The position numbers and the translations under genes were made by a program. This document shows, piece by piece, positions 40,317 to 49,743 of a stretch of DNA of 64,000 nucleotides. Under the pieces are notes generated by a model. It ran no database searches and was not told where the DNA came from. It was given only the letters and a program-made list of their open reading frames with translations. The DNA is from Burkholderia cepacia GG4. GTDB taxonomy: Bacteria; Pseudomonadota; Gammaproteobacteria; Burkholderiales; Burkholderiaceae. The DNA is taken from positions 248,001 to 312,000 of the forward strand of contig NC_018514.1 in NCBI RefSeq assembly GCF_000292915.1. The letters are read 5' to 3'. Position 1 is the stretch's first letter. Every line of letters starts with the position of its first letter.

Positions 40317-40946
40317 TTACGCCTGCCGCGCAGTCAGCAGCTTGATCCCGAGCCCGACGAACAGCAGGCCGCTGGCGCGCTTGACCGCGCGCACCCACGG
40401 GCTGACGCCGAAGCCGCGATGCAGCCGGCGCACGCCGAACGAATAGACGCTGTGAACCACGACGACGGTGCATGCGATCGTCGCGTACATCGCGACGAAC
40501 TGCATCGCGAGCGGGCGATCGTGCGTGATGAACTGCGGCATGAACGCCGACAGGAAGATCATCGTCTTCGGATTGCTGCCCGAGACGAACAGCGCTTCGC
40601 GGAACAGCTTGCCGCGGTCGGGCTCGGCGCTCGCCGCCTGGCGGTCCGGCGCGGGGCGGTTGCGGTCGCCGCGCAGTTGCCGGATACCCAGAAAGATCAG
40701 ATACGCGGCGCCGACGACCTTCATCGCGATGAACAGCGGCGGCATCGCGGCCAGCAGCGCGCCGACGCCGAGCGCGACGAGCATGACCACCACGCCCTGC
40801 GCGACGAGGTTGCCCGCGATCGTCGCGGCGGTGCCGCGCGAACCGTAGCGCACCGTGTTGCGGATGACGAGCAGCACGTTGGGGCCCGGCGACAGCGTCG
40901 TCGCGAGATAGGCTGCGGCAAACAGCATCCAGGTCTGAATGGACAT
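40317..40946 (-). CDS. LysE-family exporter
   Basis: A 209-residue inner-membrane protein with about six hydrophobic helices. The first part, AAYLATTLSPGPNVLLVIRNTV, is the LysE/RhtB signature with the SPGPN turn; LFREALFVSGSNPKTMIFLSAF is the second conserved block. It should export amino acids or similar small molecules by proton antiport. The substrate is not predictable. Confidence 0.9.
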   Translation of the reverse strand: MSIQTWMLFAAAYLATTLSPGPNVLLVIRNTVRYGSRGTAATIAGNLVAQGVVVMLVALGVGALLAAMPPLFIAMKVVGAAYLIFLGIRQLRGDRNRPAPDRQAASAEPDRGKLFREALFVSGSNPKTMIFLSAFMPQFITHDRPLAMQFVAMYATIACTVVVVHSVYSFGVRRLHRGFGVSPWVRAVKRASGLLFVGLGIKLLTARQA

Positions 40947-41030
40947 GCGGCGCTCCGGGAGGCGGGTTCGGCGATTGGGGTGAATCCGTGCATGATGCCA
41001 CGACGGCGCGGCTCACCCCGACGCACGGCG

Positions 41031-41207
41031 TCAGCGCGCGTCGCGCACGCAGTACGCGGCGATCGACGACGGCGCATCGATCGCGGCAGGTCGCGTCATC
41101 CAGGCGATCCACGCCGCCCATAACCCGCAGACGATCAACACGGCGAGGTTCAGCGGCGTCCGGTAGCGGACGATCAGGTCGGCCAGCGGCAGGCGTTCTT
41201 TCCTCAT
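41031..41207 (-). CDS. Small single-span membrane protein in the copper cluster
   Basis: 58 residues: a basic start (MRKERLPLADLIVRYR), one hydrophobic helix LNLAVLIVCGLWAAWIAWM and a short tail. It follows the PCuAC gene by 32 nt on the same strand with GGGAGA before its ATG. I do not recognise a family; its position suggests a role with the periplasmic copper proteins. Confidence 0.55.
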   Translation of the reverse strand: MRKERLPLADLIVRYRTPLNLAVLIVCGLWAAWIAWMTRPAAIDAPSSIAAYCVRDAR

Positions 41208-41239
41208 GTTCGTCTCCCTCGGTCGTTGCGCATGCAGCA

Positions 41240-41686
41240 TTACTGGCCGGTGTACGACGGCGCCTTCGCGTCGCAGGTCACGGAGATTGCCGAGCCGTCG
41301 GCGAAATGCAGCCGGAACGGAATCTTCGCGCCGGGCGCGACGGGCTTGCGCGGTTCCTCCAGCATGACGTGATAGCTCTTCGGCCTGAACGTTACCGTGC
41401 CGTGCGCGGGCACGTCGACCGCTTCGACGTGAACCATCTTCGCGGTGCTGCCGGCCGTCTGCGTCTCGTGCATCATCGCCATCCCGTACGCGGGCGTATC
41501 GACGCCCGTGAGCGTGACGGGCTTGTCGCCGTCGTTCTTCAGCGTGAAGTAGCCGGACGACGGCACCGTCGCCGGCATGGTGCGGATCCAGCATGCTTCG
41601 GCCTGCACGGTCGGTGCGGCGAACGTGGCGGGCGCCTGCAGCGCCAGCAGCGCAAACAGCAGGTTGGTCGGAATCGAGCGTTTCAT
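41240..41686 (-). CDS. PCu(A)C periplasmic copper chaperone
   Basis: A 148-residue exported protein. The signal peptide ends in ATFAA. The copper-site region reads MAMMHET, then methionine and histidine residues (KMVHVE), and SYHVML, the methionine/histidine set that binds Cu(I) in PCu(A)C proteins. These deliver copper to the CuA site of cytochrome oxidase or buffer periplasmic copper. It lies 52 nt downstream of the CopC gene. Confidence 0.9.
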   Translation of the reverse strand: MKRSIPTNLLFALLALQAPATFAAPTVQAEACWIRTMPATVPSSGYFTLKNDGDKPVTLTGVDTPAYGMAMMHETQTAGSTAKMVHVEAVDVPAHGTVTFRPKSYHVMLEEPRKPVAPGAKIPFRLHFADGSAISVTCDAKAPSYTGQ

Positions 41687-41738
41687 TGAGTGTGGTCCTG
41701 ATCGGGTAGCGAAGGTTGCCGCGCGGGCATCGTGTGCG

Positions 41739-42104
41739 TTACTTCAGCGTGAACGTGTAGTGGCCCTGCGTGCGATGCCCGTCGCTCGCCACCGCGATCC
41801 ACGCGACCGTGTACGTGCCGGCCGCGAGGTTGGCCAGTGCGACATGCATCCGCTTCCGGTTGCCGGCGTCGACGGCGGATTTCCCGTCGGCGACCGACTG
41901 GCCGTGGCTGTCGGTGACGGCGATCGTACTGAATGCGGGTTCGAGCGTTTCGCTGAAGTCGATCGTGACCGCGTGCGGCGCGCTCGACAGCGTGGCGTCG
42001 GCGGCCGGTTCCAGGGTTTTCGGGTGCGCGTGCGCGTGAGCGGCCTGTACGACGACGAAGCCGAGTGCGACGAACGCGCCGCGAGCGATGGAGATAGCTT
42101 TCAT
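41739..42104 (-). CDS. copC: CopC-family periplasmic copper-binding protein
   Basis: A 121-residue protein. Its signal peptide ends around QAAHAHA, giving a mature N-terminus beginning with or near histidine, the usual first Cu(II) ligand (HPKTLEP). The beta-sandwich core ends with VASDGHRTQGHYTFTL, holding further histidines. The ATG at 42104 is preferred because it directly starts the signal peptide. It binds Cu(II) in the periplasm, commonly in partnership with CopD; no copD gene is seen here. Confidence 0.88.
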   Translation of the reverse strand: MKAISIARGAFVALGFVVVQAAHAHAHPKTLEPAADATLSSAPHAVTIDFSETLEPAFSTIAVTDSHGQSVADGKSAVDAGNRKRMHVALANLAAGTYTVAWIAVASDGHRTQGHYTFTLK

Positions 42105-42311
42105 GGCTGGGTGATCCGGTTGGAAATGACAAGGAGAACGACACGTTCGACGCATCGCCGCACGTTCGCGCACGAGCGAACGCCTGCACGGCACGAGGCT
42201 GCGCGCGATAGGGTGAAACAGGATCGTCGTTCGAAACGTGACACGGCATGCACGCGCATGACGCGTGCGGACGGCGCGATGCGCTACGGCATCACGCGCT
42301 GTGACGACGGA

Positions 42312-42689
42312 TCAGGACGCGAACGGCGGGGCGCGCGGTTGCGCGGCCGTGAGCGGCAGTGCGCGGCGCAGGCTTTCGAAGCGGGTTGCTGCGCGCTGCT
42401 GGAGGGGGTGAACGTTGGCCGCGAACGTCAGTTCCGGCGCGGGTAGCGCGGGTGTATGGGCAAGCAGGCTGCAATAGCCGCAAGCCTGCAGATGGGCCTG
42501 CAGGCTCTTTTGCGATGAAGCGCCGGCATGATCGCCGGCAGCCGGCCCGGCCGTGCAGTAACCGGCCAGCAGCGCGTCGACGCGGCCTTGCGTCGTCAGC
42601 GCCTGCGAGATCGTCGGCGCGAGCGCCGTCATCAGGATGGCGAGCATCCCGATCAGACTGCCGATCTTCCGGAAACGACGACTCAGCAT
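42312..42689 (-). CDS. DUF2946-family protein
   Basis: A 125-residue protein starting MLSRRFRKIGSL, with a hydrophobic signal-like segment (GMLAILMTALAPTISQAL). A conserved CxxC (ACGYCSLL) lies in the middle, followed by a proline-rich part. DUF2946 proteins occur beside copper-resistance genes in many proteobacteria and may bind copper through the cysteines. It is first on the strand leading to copC, PCuAC and the small membrane protein, with a 207-nt gap before copC. Confidence 0.75.
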   Translation of the reverse strand: MLSRRFRKIGSLIGMLAILMTALAPTISQALTTQGRVDALLAGYCTAGPAAGDHAGASSQKSLQAHLQACGYCSLLAHTPALPAPELTFAANVHPLQQRAATRFESLRRALPLTAAQPRAPPFAS

Positions 42690-42800
42690 GCGATACGCGG
42701 CGGCGTGTGGACAGCGATGGAGCGGATTATGCCACGCACCCCGCAACGCTGGCATGCGGTCGTCCGGATACCGGGAATGATGCGCGGCTGCGCGGCACGC

Positions 42801-43295
42801 TTACGCGTGCTTCGCCAGATATTTCGTGATCAGCGTCATTTGTGCGGCCCAGCCCTGATCGTTCATGTCGCGCGCCTTCGCGCGGCGCGCTTCGATCAGC
42901 TGGTCGAAACCCGTTTCGGTGACCGTCAGCAGCGTGCCGCCGTCTTTTTCAGCGAGCGTGAAGGTGACGAGCGTCATCGGCTCGGTCGTGTAATCGAAGT
43001 TCGGGTTGATCGCGAACGGATGCCAGCGAAAGGAGAACAGTTGCTGCGGCTCGACGCGGTCGACGACGATTTCGAACACAGCGCCCGCATACGGCTCCTG
43101 CGCCTTGGCGACGTCGTCGTCGACGCGGGTCGGCGTGATGCGGCCGAATAGCGGCTGGCCGGCCACGAACGGTCCGTCGAACGTCACGCCGAACCAGATG
43201 CCGAATTCCCCGGCATTGCTGACGGCTTCCCAGACACGCGCGAGCGGCGCGGCGAGCAGCGCTTGTTTCTCGATCGGATCGGTTGACGGGTTCAT
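42801..43295 (-). CDS. SRPBCC/AHSA1-domain protein
   Basis: A 164-residue START-like helix-grip protein (MNPSTDPIEKQALLAAPLARVWEAVS, then GEFGIWFGVTFDGPF, and LTVTETGFDQL near the end) of the activator-of-Hsp90-like group. It has a hydrophobic ligand cavity; no specific function is known. The start at 43295 has a nearby GGAGAA. It sits 56 nt downstream of the ferredoxin gene on the same strand, perhaps by chance. Confidence 0.82.
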   Translation of the reverse strand: MNPSTDPIEKQALLAAPLARVWEAVSNAGEFGIWFGVTFDGPFVAGQPLFGRITPTRVDDDVAKAQEPYAGAVFEIVVDRVEPQQLFSFRWHPFAINPNFDYTTEPMTLVTFTLAEKDGGTLLTVTETGFDQLIEARRAKARDMNDQGWAAQMTLITKYLAKHA

Positions 43296-43351
43296 CACGT
43301 TCTCCTGGCTGGTGTCACCATTGCAGGACGGCGCGCGGCCGCGCGTCGCGT

Positions 43352-43654
43352 TCAGTCGATCAGCACCGCGTCGGGCACGTCGAGCACGACATCCGAGGTC
43401 GCGACGGCCACGCACGGCAGCGTGTAGCCGTCGGCCTTTTCCTCGCGGCTCAGCCCCGGCCATTCAATCGTATAGCGTACGCTGCCGCTGACGATCCTGC
43501 ACAGGCAGCTACGGCACGTGCCGTTGCGGCACGAGCGCGGCAGCGAGACGTGCGCGAACGCGGCGGCCTCGAGCAGCGTCAGCGAATCGGGCGCGTCGAA
43601 CGTCGCGCCGAGCGGCTCGATGCGCACGAGAGGAGGGTGTTCTGGATCGGTCAT
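43352..43654 (-). CDS. Plant-type 2Fe-2S ferredoxin
   Basis: A 100-residue ferredoxin. The cluster ligands are in SCRNGTCRSCLC (CX4CX2C) and a distal cysteine in TLPCVAVA, the spacing of [2Fe-2S] plant-type ferredoxins. It transfers electrons to oxygenases or reductases; no partner enzyme is adjacent. The AcoR-like regulator gene precedes it on the same strand but ends 100 nt away. Confidence 0.88.
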   Translation of the reverse strand: MTDPEHPPLVRIEPLGATFDAPDSLTLLEAAAFAHVSLPRSCRNGTCRSCLCRIVSGSVRYTIEWPGLSREEKADGYTLPCVAVATSDVVLDVPDAVLID

Positions 43655-43754
43655 GGGTCGAGGCGGGCGGCGGATCGGCGGCAAGGCAAAGCAAGCGCCA
43701 AGCATACCCGAAGCCGCATGCGGCCGGCGCCCGCCGGGCGGCCGGCCCGCGGCC

Positions 43755-45644
<1,890 letters not shown>

Positions 45645-45656
45645 GTCTTGTCTCCT

Positions 45657-45755
45657 GTCGGCCCCAGTTAGCGCTTTAGCGCTTACTGGGGCCCCATGCT
45701 TCGCGGTCGGCGCCCAGTTAGCGCTTTAGCGCTTGCTCTGGTCCCACGCTTCGCG
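45657..45755. repeat. Two tandem hairpin repeats of about 50 bp in the AcoR-type gene leader
   Basis: Unit one spans 45657-45705 and unit two 45706-45755. Both contain the identical core CCAGTTAGCGCTTTAGCGCT. Within unit one CCCAGT/ACTGGG and the self-complementary AGCGCT pair form a nearly perfect hairpin; unit two has two or three changes in the outer arm. They lie immediately before the ribosome-binding site of the reverse-strand regulator gene. I recall similar sequences elsewhere in Burkholderia genomes, which cannot be checked here. Confidence 0.75.
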
Positions 45756-45975
45756 GTCGGCCCACCTTGGCGCTTCGCACCGCAACATCCGCCACCCGGG
45801 CCGCCGCCGTCGATATCGCTTCATCATACAAGCGCCGCGCGCGTTGTGCGACCGGGAACAAAAACCCCTTGCTTTTAAACGCCCGCCTGCAATGATGGAA
45901 ATGGAGCACGCACGCGCCGTGTTCCGCATCGCAACATGCATGTGACGCGACATGCATCCGTTCGGGAGACGCATC
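45756..45975. other. Intergenic region upstream of a small membrane protein
   Basis: 220 nt between the tandem repeats and the small forward gene, including an A/T-richer stretch near 45855-45880. No gene or clear regulatory motif was seen. Confidence 0.3.
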
Positions 45976-46167
45976 ATGGTTCGGACGGAACTGAGAGTCG
46001 TGCTGGCGGCCATCGCCACCTTCACCATGCTCGGCGGCATCGCCGTGGCGATCCACGGTCTGCTGTTCGACCTGAGCGACGCGGTTCAATACGGGGCGGC
46101 CGCGATCGCGGCAGGCGCTACGACCGCTGCGATCTCGCTGAACATCTGGCCCTCCGATCCGCACTGA
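45976..46167 (+). CDS. Small two-helix membrane protein, unknown
   Basis: 63 residues, MVRTELRVVLAAIATFTML onward, with two hydrophobic segments separated by LLFDLSDAVQYG and a short polar end. GGGAGAC is 5 nt before the ATG. An ATG at 45952 would add eight residues. I do not recognise the family. Confidence 0.55.
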   Translation: MVRTELRVVLAAIATFTMLGGIAVAIHGLLFDLSDAVQYGAAAIAAGATTAAISLNIWPSDPH

Positions 46168-46412
46168 TGCCGTTCGGCAAGCGGTGCCGGATGTCGCGCT
46201 GGTCAGATGAAATGCGCGTCGGAACGACGCACGTCGCAAATTTTGCCTCCTGCGCGAAACCGTCTAAAGTGGAATGCAACCGGCATGCATTGTCCGCGCC
46301 ACACCCCCCCGCGGATCGTGCCTCTGTCGGCGAGCCCGCGTACATTTTCGTCCGGCCGGTAGCGGACGACGGACGCGGTCATTCGCTTTCTACCGGACGA
46401 TAGGCGGCTCCC

Positions 46413-46700
46413 ATGCAGATCCATTTCACGAATGAGAAGCCCGAATATTCGGGGCGAGACCTGATGCTTGGATTTACGGCGCTGGTCAATGGCGAGCGCG
46501 TCCAATGTCAGATCACCGCCGAGGCGCTGGAGGATCATTTCGGTGCGGCATCGCCGCGCTTCGAGGACATGGTCGGTGCGTACGATCAGCACCGCGAGCG
46601 TATCGAGGCGGCCGCACGGCGGCTGCTGTCCGAGACGCGCGCGCAATGCGTGACGCTGCGTAGCGGCTACGTGCGCTTCTACGAAGCGAACTGGCGCTGA
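46413..46700 (+). CDS. DUF1488 family protein
   Basis: A 95-residue cytosolic protein. LGFTALVNGERVQCQITAEALEDHF and the helical tail FEDMVGAYDQHRERIEAAA resemble DUF1488 (YmjA/transcription-factor-like small proteins) in length and order. It has no known activity. It is a single gene between intergenic sequences. Confidence 0.72.
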   Translation: MQIHFTNEKPEYSGRDLMLGFTALVNGERVQCQITAEALEDHFGAASPRFEDMVGAYDQHRERIEAAARRLLSETRAQCVTLRSGYVRFYEANWR

Positions 46701-46852
46701 ACCGGTCGACCGGGCAGCGACGGAGCGGGCGCCGAATACCGGCGCCCGTGTCATATCGGCGCGTGCCCATCCGGTGTCCTGCTGGTGCGGGATGATGCGC
46801 GGCACGATTCGAGCATCGTGCGGCGCGAGGGCGTGCCAGCGTCCCGTTTCGC

Positions 46853-47716
46853 TTAATCCGCCCCGATGAGCGCATACGCGCCGTCGGTTGCGCCGTTCGT
46901 GTGCGCGATGCGTGCGAAGCCCGTGTCGGCGAGGTGCATCCCCGCAATCAACAGGTTATCCGAAGCGACTTCTGCGAGCGTGGCGGCGCGCGTCGCGGAT
47001 GCCTGCGACGGATCGTGATCGAACACGATCGACACGTCGGGGCGAGCGACCTGAATCGGCGCGAAATGCACGAGATCACCCCAGATCAGCAGACGCTCGC
47101 CTCGCGATTCGACGCGATAACCCGTGTGGCCGGGCGTGTGCCCCGGCAGCGGCACGGCGACGATGCCGGGCAGCACAGCGCCTGCATCGATGGTACGTAG
47201 CTGCGCGTGATAGGCATCGAACGTGCGCCGCGCGATCTGGAAATTGACGCGTGCTCGTTCGGTCGCATGCGTGTACGTGTCGTCATCCAGCCAGAACGCA
47301 CGCTCCCGTTCGTGCATGATCACCTCCGCGTGCGGGAAGGCCGGCTGCCCATTCGTGTCGAGCAGGCCGCCGATGTGGTCGGGATGCGCGTGCGTCAGCA
47401 GGATCGTGTCGATGTCGCGCGCATCGATGCCGGCTTGCGACAGCGACCGACTCAGAAGGCCGCCCCAGTTCCGGAAGCCGCCGGCGCCGGCGTCGACGAG
47501 GACGGTGCGGCCGTTCCCGCGTATCACATAGCAGTTGATGTTGACGTCGGACGGCGCGTGTACGCCAGCGCGGCGCATGATGCCGGTCGCATCGTCGAGA
47601 TCGATGTTCGACAGCAGATCGAGGCCGGCTGTCAGCGTGCCGTCGCTGATCGCGATGACCGAGAAATCGCCGATTCGACGGCGCGGAAACGCAGGACGGG
47701 GAATGGGTTCGCTCAT
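46853..47716 (-). CDS. MBL-fold metallo-hydrolase
   Basis: A 287-residue metallo-beta-lactamase-fold enzyme. The metal motif is LTHAHPDHIGG (HxHxDH), with a second histidine in PLPGHTPGHTGY, an aspartate in LLIWGDLVHF and a late histidine in LIAGMHLADTGF. The last motif is typical of OPHC2/methyl-parathion-hydrolase-like lactonases and esterases. It would hydrolyse an ester, lactone or phosphotriester using two metal ions; it has no signal peptide. It is third in a compact operon, 3 nt after the preceding stop. Confidence 0.85.
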   Translation of the reverse strand: MSEPIPRPAFPRRRIGDFSVIAISDGTLTAGLDLLSNIDLDDATGIMRRAGVHAPSDVNINCYVIRGNGRTVLVDAGAGGFRNWGGLLSRSLSQAGIDARDIDTILLTHAHPDHIGGLLDTNGQPAFPHAEVIMHERERAFWLDDDTYTHATERARVNFQIARRTFDAYHAQLRTIDAGAVLPGIVAVPLPGHTPGHTGYRVESRGERLLIWGDLVHFAPIQVARPDVSIVFDHDPSQASATRAATLAEVASDNLLIAGMHLADTGFARIAHTNGATDGAYALIGAD

Positions 47717-47719
47717 GGG

Positions 47720-48046
47720 TCAGTGTCGGGCGTGAAGGTGTGCGGCGTCGTAGCCGAAGCAGCGGATCCGCGCGATGAATCCGGTGTGGCGGAGAATCTC
47801 GCGATCCAGTTCTGCCATGAACCGCTCCATCAATTCAGTCGTACGAAATGATGTGGTGCGAAAGCGAATCTCCGCGCTGACCGGATGTCCGCAGCCGTGC
47901 CGGATCGGAACGTACGCGACGTGGATCGTGCCGGGTGCGGCGCTCAACACCTCGGTGCAGAGCGTCTCGCAGGCCGACGACAGCGCGTCGAGCGCCGCGT
48001 TCGACGGCAGGCTCGCCTCTGGGATGAAAATCGTGATGCCGGGCAT
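47720..48046 (-). CDS. Small protein resembling the tautomerase superfamily
   Basis: 108 residues starting MPGITIFIPE. The proline after the initiator methionine and the beta-alpha-beta layout recall 4-oxalocrotonate tautomerase/5-carboxymethyl-2-hydroxymuconate isomerase proteins, in which Pro1 is the catalytic base. The central FRTTSFRTTELMERFMAEL helix and final RCFGYDAAHLHARH are unusual for the best-known members. It lies 13 nt from the upstream gene and 3 nt from the downstream MBL gene. Confidence 0.5.
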   Translation of the reverse strand: MPGITIFIPEASLPSNAALDALSSACETLCTEVLSAAPGTIHVAYVPIRHGCGHPVSAEIRFRTTSFRTTELMERFMAELDREILRHTGFIARIRCFGYDAAHLHARH

Positions 48047-48059
48047 GGCCGGGCGCCCG

Positions 48060-48599
48060 TCAGCGTGTGGCAGCCGACGCCGGCGTGCTGACGAGCCGGT
48101 CGCCCATCGGCGCATAGAGCCTGAGCGCGGCACCGGACGCACCGGACGCGAGCCGCGCCTGATCGTGATCCAGGGCGGCCAGCCAGCGAATGGCCGGCTG
48201 GCGGTCCAGCGCGATCGCATGCATGGCGGTGGCTGCGATGCCCGCCCGCGCGAACGGCGCAGCGTCGTCGCAAACGGCCAGCCGCTGATGGCCGGAGACG
48301 GCCGGCGCGGGTGCCGCGCCGTCGTACACGTTGCGGCGCCACGCGACGATGTGCGGCTGCCAGCGCGCGAAATTGCCGCCGCCCTTGTCGCGATACTCGG
48401 CCGACGTCAGCACGTCCGGGCCGTCGATCGTATGAAGCGCGAGGTAGACGGGACCGTCGCCACCGAGGGCGCGAAAGCGTTGCGACGTGCGGAAGCCGGA
48501 TACGGAGATCAGCGCCGGCAGTTTGACCCGGCTGTAGAAGTCGTTCCACTCGGCCTCGGCGGCGGGCTCGGCGAAGCTGCATTCAACGGCATAGATCAT
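48060..48599 (-). CDS. Unknown protein with EthD-like/dimeric alpha-beta-barrel features
   Basis: 179 residues from MIYAVECSFAEPA. The first 100 residues (EWNDFYSRVKLPALISVSGF, YLALHTIDGPDVLTS) look like a ferredoxin-like dimeric alpha/beta barrel. The second half is an alanine-rich region containing LRLYAPMGDRL. I do not recognise a specific family. It is first in the reverse operon with the tautomerase-like and MBL genes; the LysR gene diverges 165 nt away. Confidence 0.5.
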   Translation of the reverse strand: MIYAVECSFAEPAAEAEWNDFYSRVKLPALISVSGFRTSQRFRALGGDGPVYLALHTIDGPDVLTSAEYRDKGGGNFARWQPHIVAWRRNVYDGAAPAPAVSGHQRLAVCDDAAPFARAGIAATAMHAIALDRQPAIRWLAALDHDQARLASGASGAALRLYAPMGDRLVSTPASAATR

Positions 48600-48660
48600 C
48601 ACACCTCCACGGGATAGCAAGCGGCTGTCGGGATGGATCACCGCTCGACTGGTTGAGTTT

Positions 48661-48710
48661 TTATCATGATAATTAGCCGATGAACCGGCGAAAAACGATG
48701 ATTCGTCATC
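48661..48710. promoter_or_regulatory. Palindromes in the LysR/operon divergent spacer
   Basis: The AT-rich spacer holds a perfect 12-bp palindrome TTATCATGATAA (48661-48672) and a second dyad GATGA-TTCG-TCATC (48697-48710). Their centres are about 37 bp apart between divergent starts, as expected for LysR-type control of both sides. Confidence 0.45.
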
Positions 48711-48764
48711 ATTCATTGATATTTAATCAAGCTGTGACCGACGACGGTCGGACTGGGAGCAATC

Positions 48765-49652
48765 GTGACGCGACGCAGGATTCCGAGTAATTCGGCATTG
48801 ATGGCATTCGAGGCCGCGGCGCGGCATGGGAGCTTCGCGCGCGCCGCCGACGAACTGGCGTTGTCGGAAGGTGCGATCAGCCGGCAGATCGGTCGGCTGG
48901 AGAACTTCCTGGGGGTGGCGCTGTTCGAGCGGGTCGGCAACCGCGTTCGGGTTGCGCCGAACGGCGCACGCTACGCGGCGCAGGTTCGCGAAGTGCTGGA
49001 CCGTCTCGAGCGCGACAGCCAGTACATGATGGGGCAGCCCGGCGACGGCGGCAGTGTCGATATCGCCGTGACGCCGACGTTTGCGACGCGCTGGCTGATT
49101 CCACGGCTCAAGGGGTTCCAGACGCAGCATCCGAACATCACGGTGCATTTCGCCGATCGCGCCGAGCCGTTCGTGCTGGCCGGCAGTGGCTTCGATGCGG
49201 CGATTCACTTCGAGCATCCGGCCTGGGCCGGCATGCATACGTACCGGCTGTGCGAGGAGGTGCTGGTGCCGGTCTGTCATCCGTCGCTGCTCGTCGGCGG
49301 GGATCCGGACGCGTTGCTGGGCAGGCTGCCGCGCCTGCACAAGCGCCAGACGCCCGATGCGTGGTCGGCGTACGTGCAGGAGACGGGGTTGCCGGTGAAC
49401 AATCCGGCCGCCGGCGCGCGCTACGACCTTTACTCGATGCTGATCGCGGCGGCCCTGGCCGGGCTCGGCGTCGCGCTGGTGCCGCGACTGTACGTCGGCA
49501 CCGAGATTGCGCAAGGGTTGCTCGCGGCGCCCTGGCCTGACGGTCAGGATGTGGTCAAGCGCTTCTGTCTCGTGCTGCCGGAATCGCTGGAACTCGGCGA
49601 CGGGCCGCTGCAGACCTTTGCCCGCTGGGTGCTCGCGGAGGCCGCCGCATGA
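48765..49652 (+). CDS. LysR-family regulator (GcvA-like)
   Basis: A 295-residue LysR protein. RIPSNSALMAFEAAARHGSFARAADEL with EGAISRQIGRLE is the GcvA-type N-terminal domain, and VDIAVTPTFATRWLIPRL begins the effector domain. GTG start at 48765 with GGGAG ahead. It is divergent from the three-gene operon 46853-48599, so it is probably its regulator. Confidence 0.87.
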   Translation: MTRRRIPSNSALMAFEAAARHGSFARAADELALSEGAISRQIGRLENFLGVALFERVGNRVRVAPNGARYAAQVREVLDRLERDSQYMMGQPGDGGSVDIAVTPTFATRWLIPRLKGFQTQHPNITVHFADRAEPFVLAGSGFDAAIHFEHPAWAGMHTYRLCEEVLVPVCHPSLLVGGDPDALLGRLPRLHKRQTPDAWSAYVQETGLPVNNPAAGARYDLYSMLIAAALAGLGVALVPRLYVGTEIAQGLLAAPWPDGQDVVKRFCLVLPESLELGDGPLQTFARWVLAEAAA

Positions 49653-49690
49653 CGTGACTTCGTCCGCGCGCGCTGCATATCCAGACAAGA

Positions 49691-49715
49691 ACGCCACCCG
49701 AAGGTGGCGTGTTTT
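49691..49715 (+). terminator. Convergent-region terminator
   Basis: ACGCCACC (49691-49698) and GGTGGCGT (49703-49710) pair around CGAA, followed by GTTTT on the + strand. It lies between the converging LysR and permease genes. Confidence 0.75.
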
Positions 49716-49743
49716 CAGCGTGCATCGTACCGACGCGCGTGCG

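Noticed and set aside
45657..45755. CRISPR-like array
   Set aside because: Only two directly adjacent units without spacers; it is a tandem hairpin repeat.
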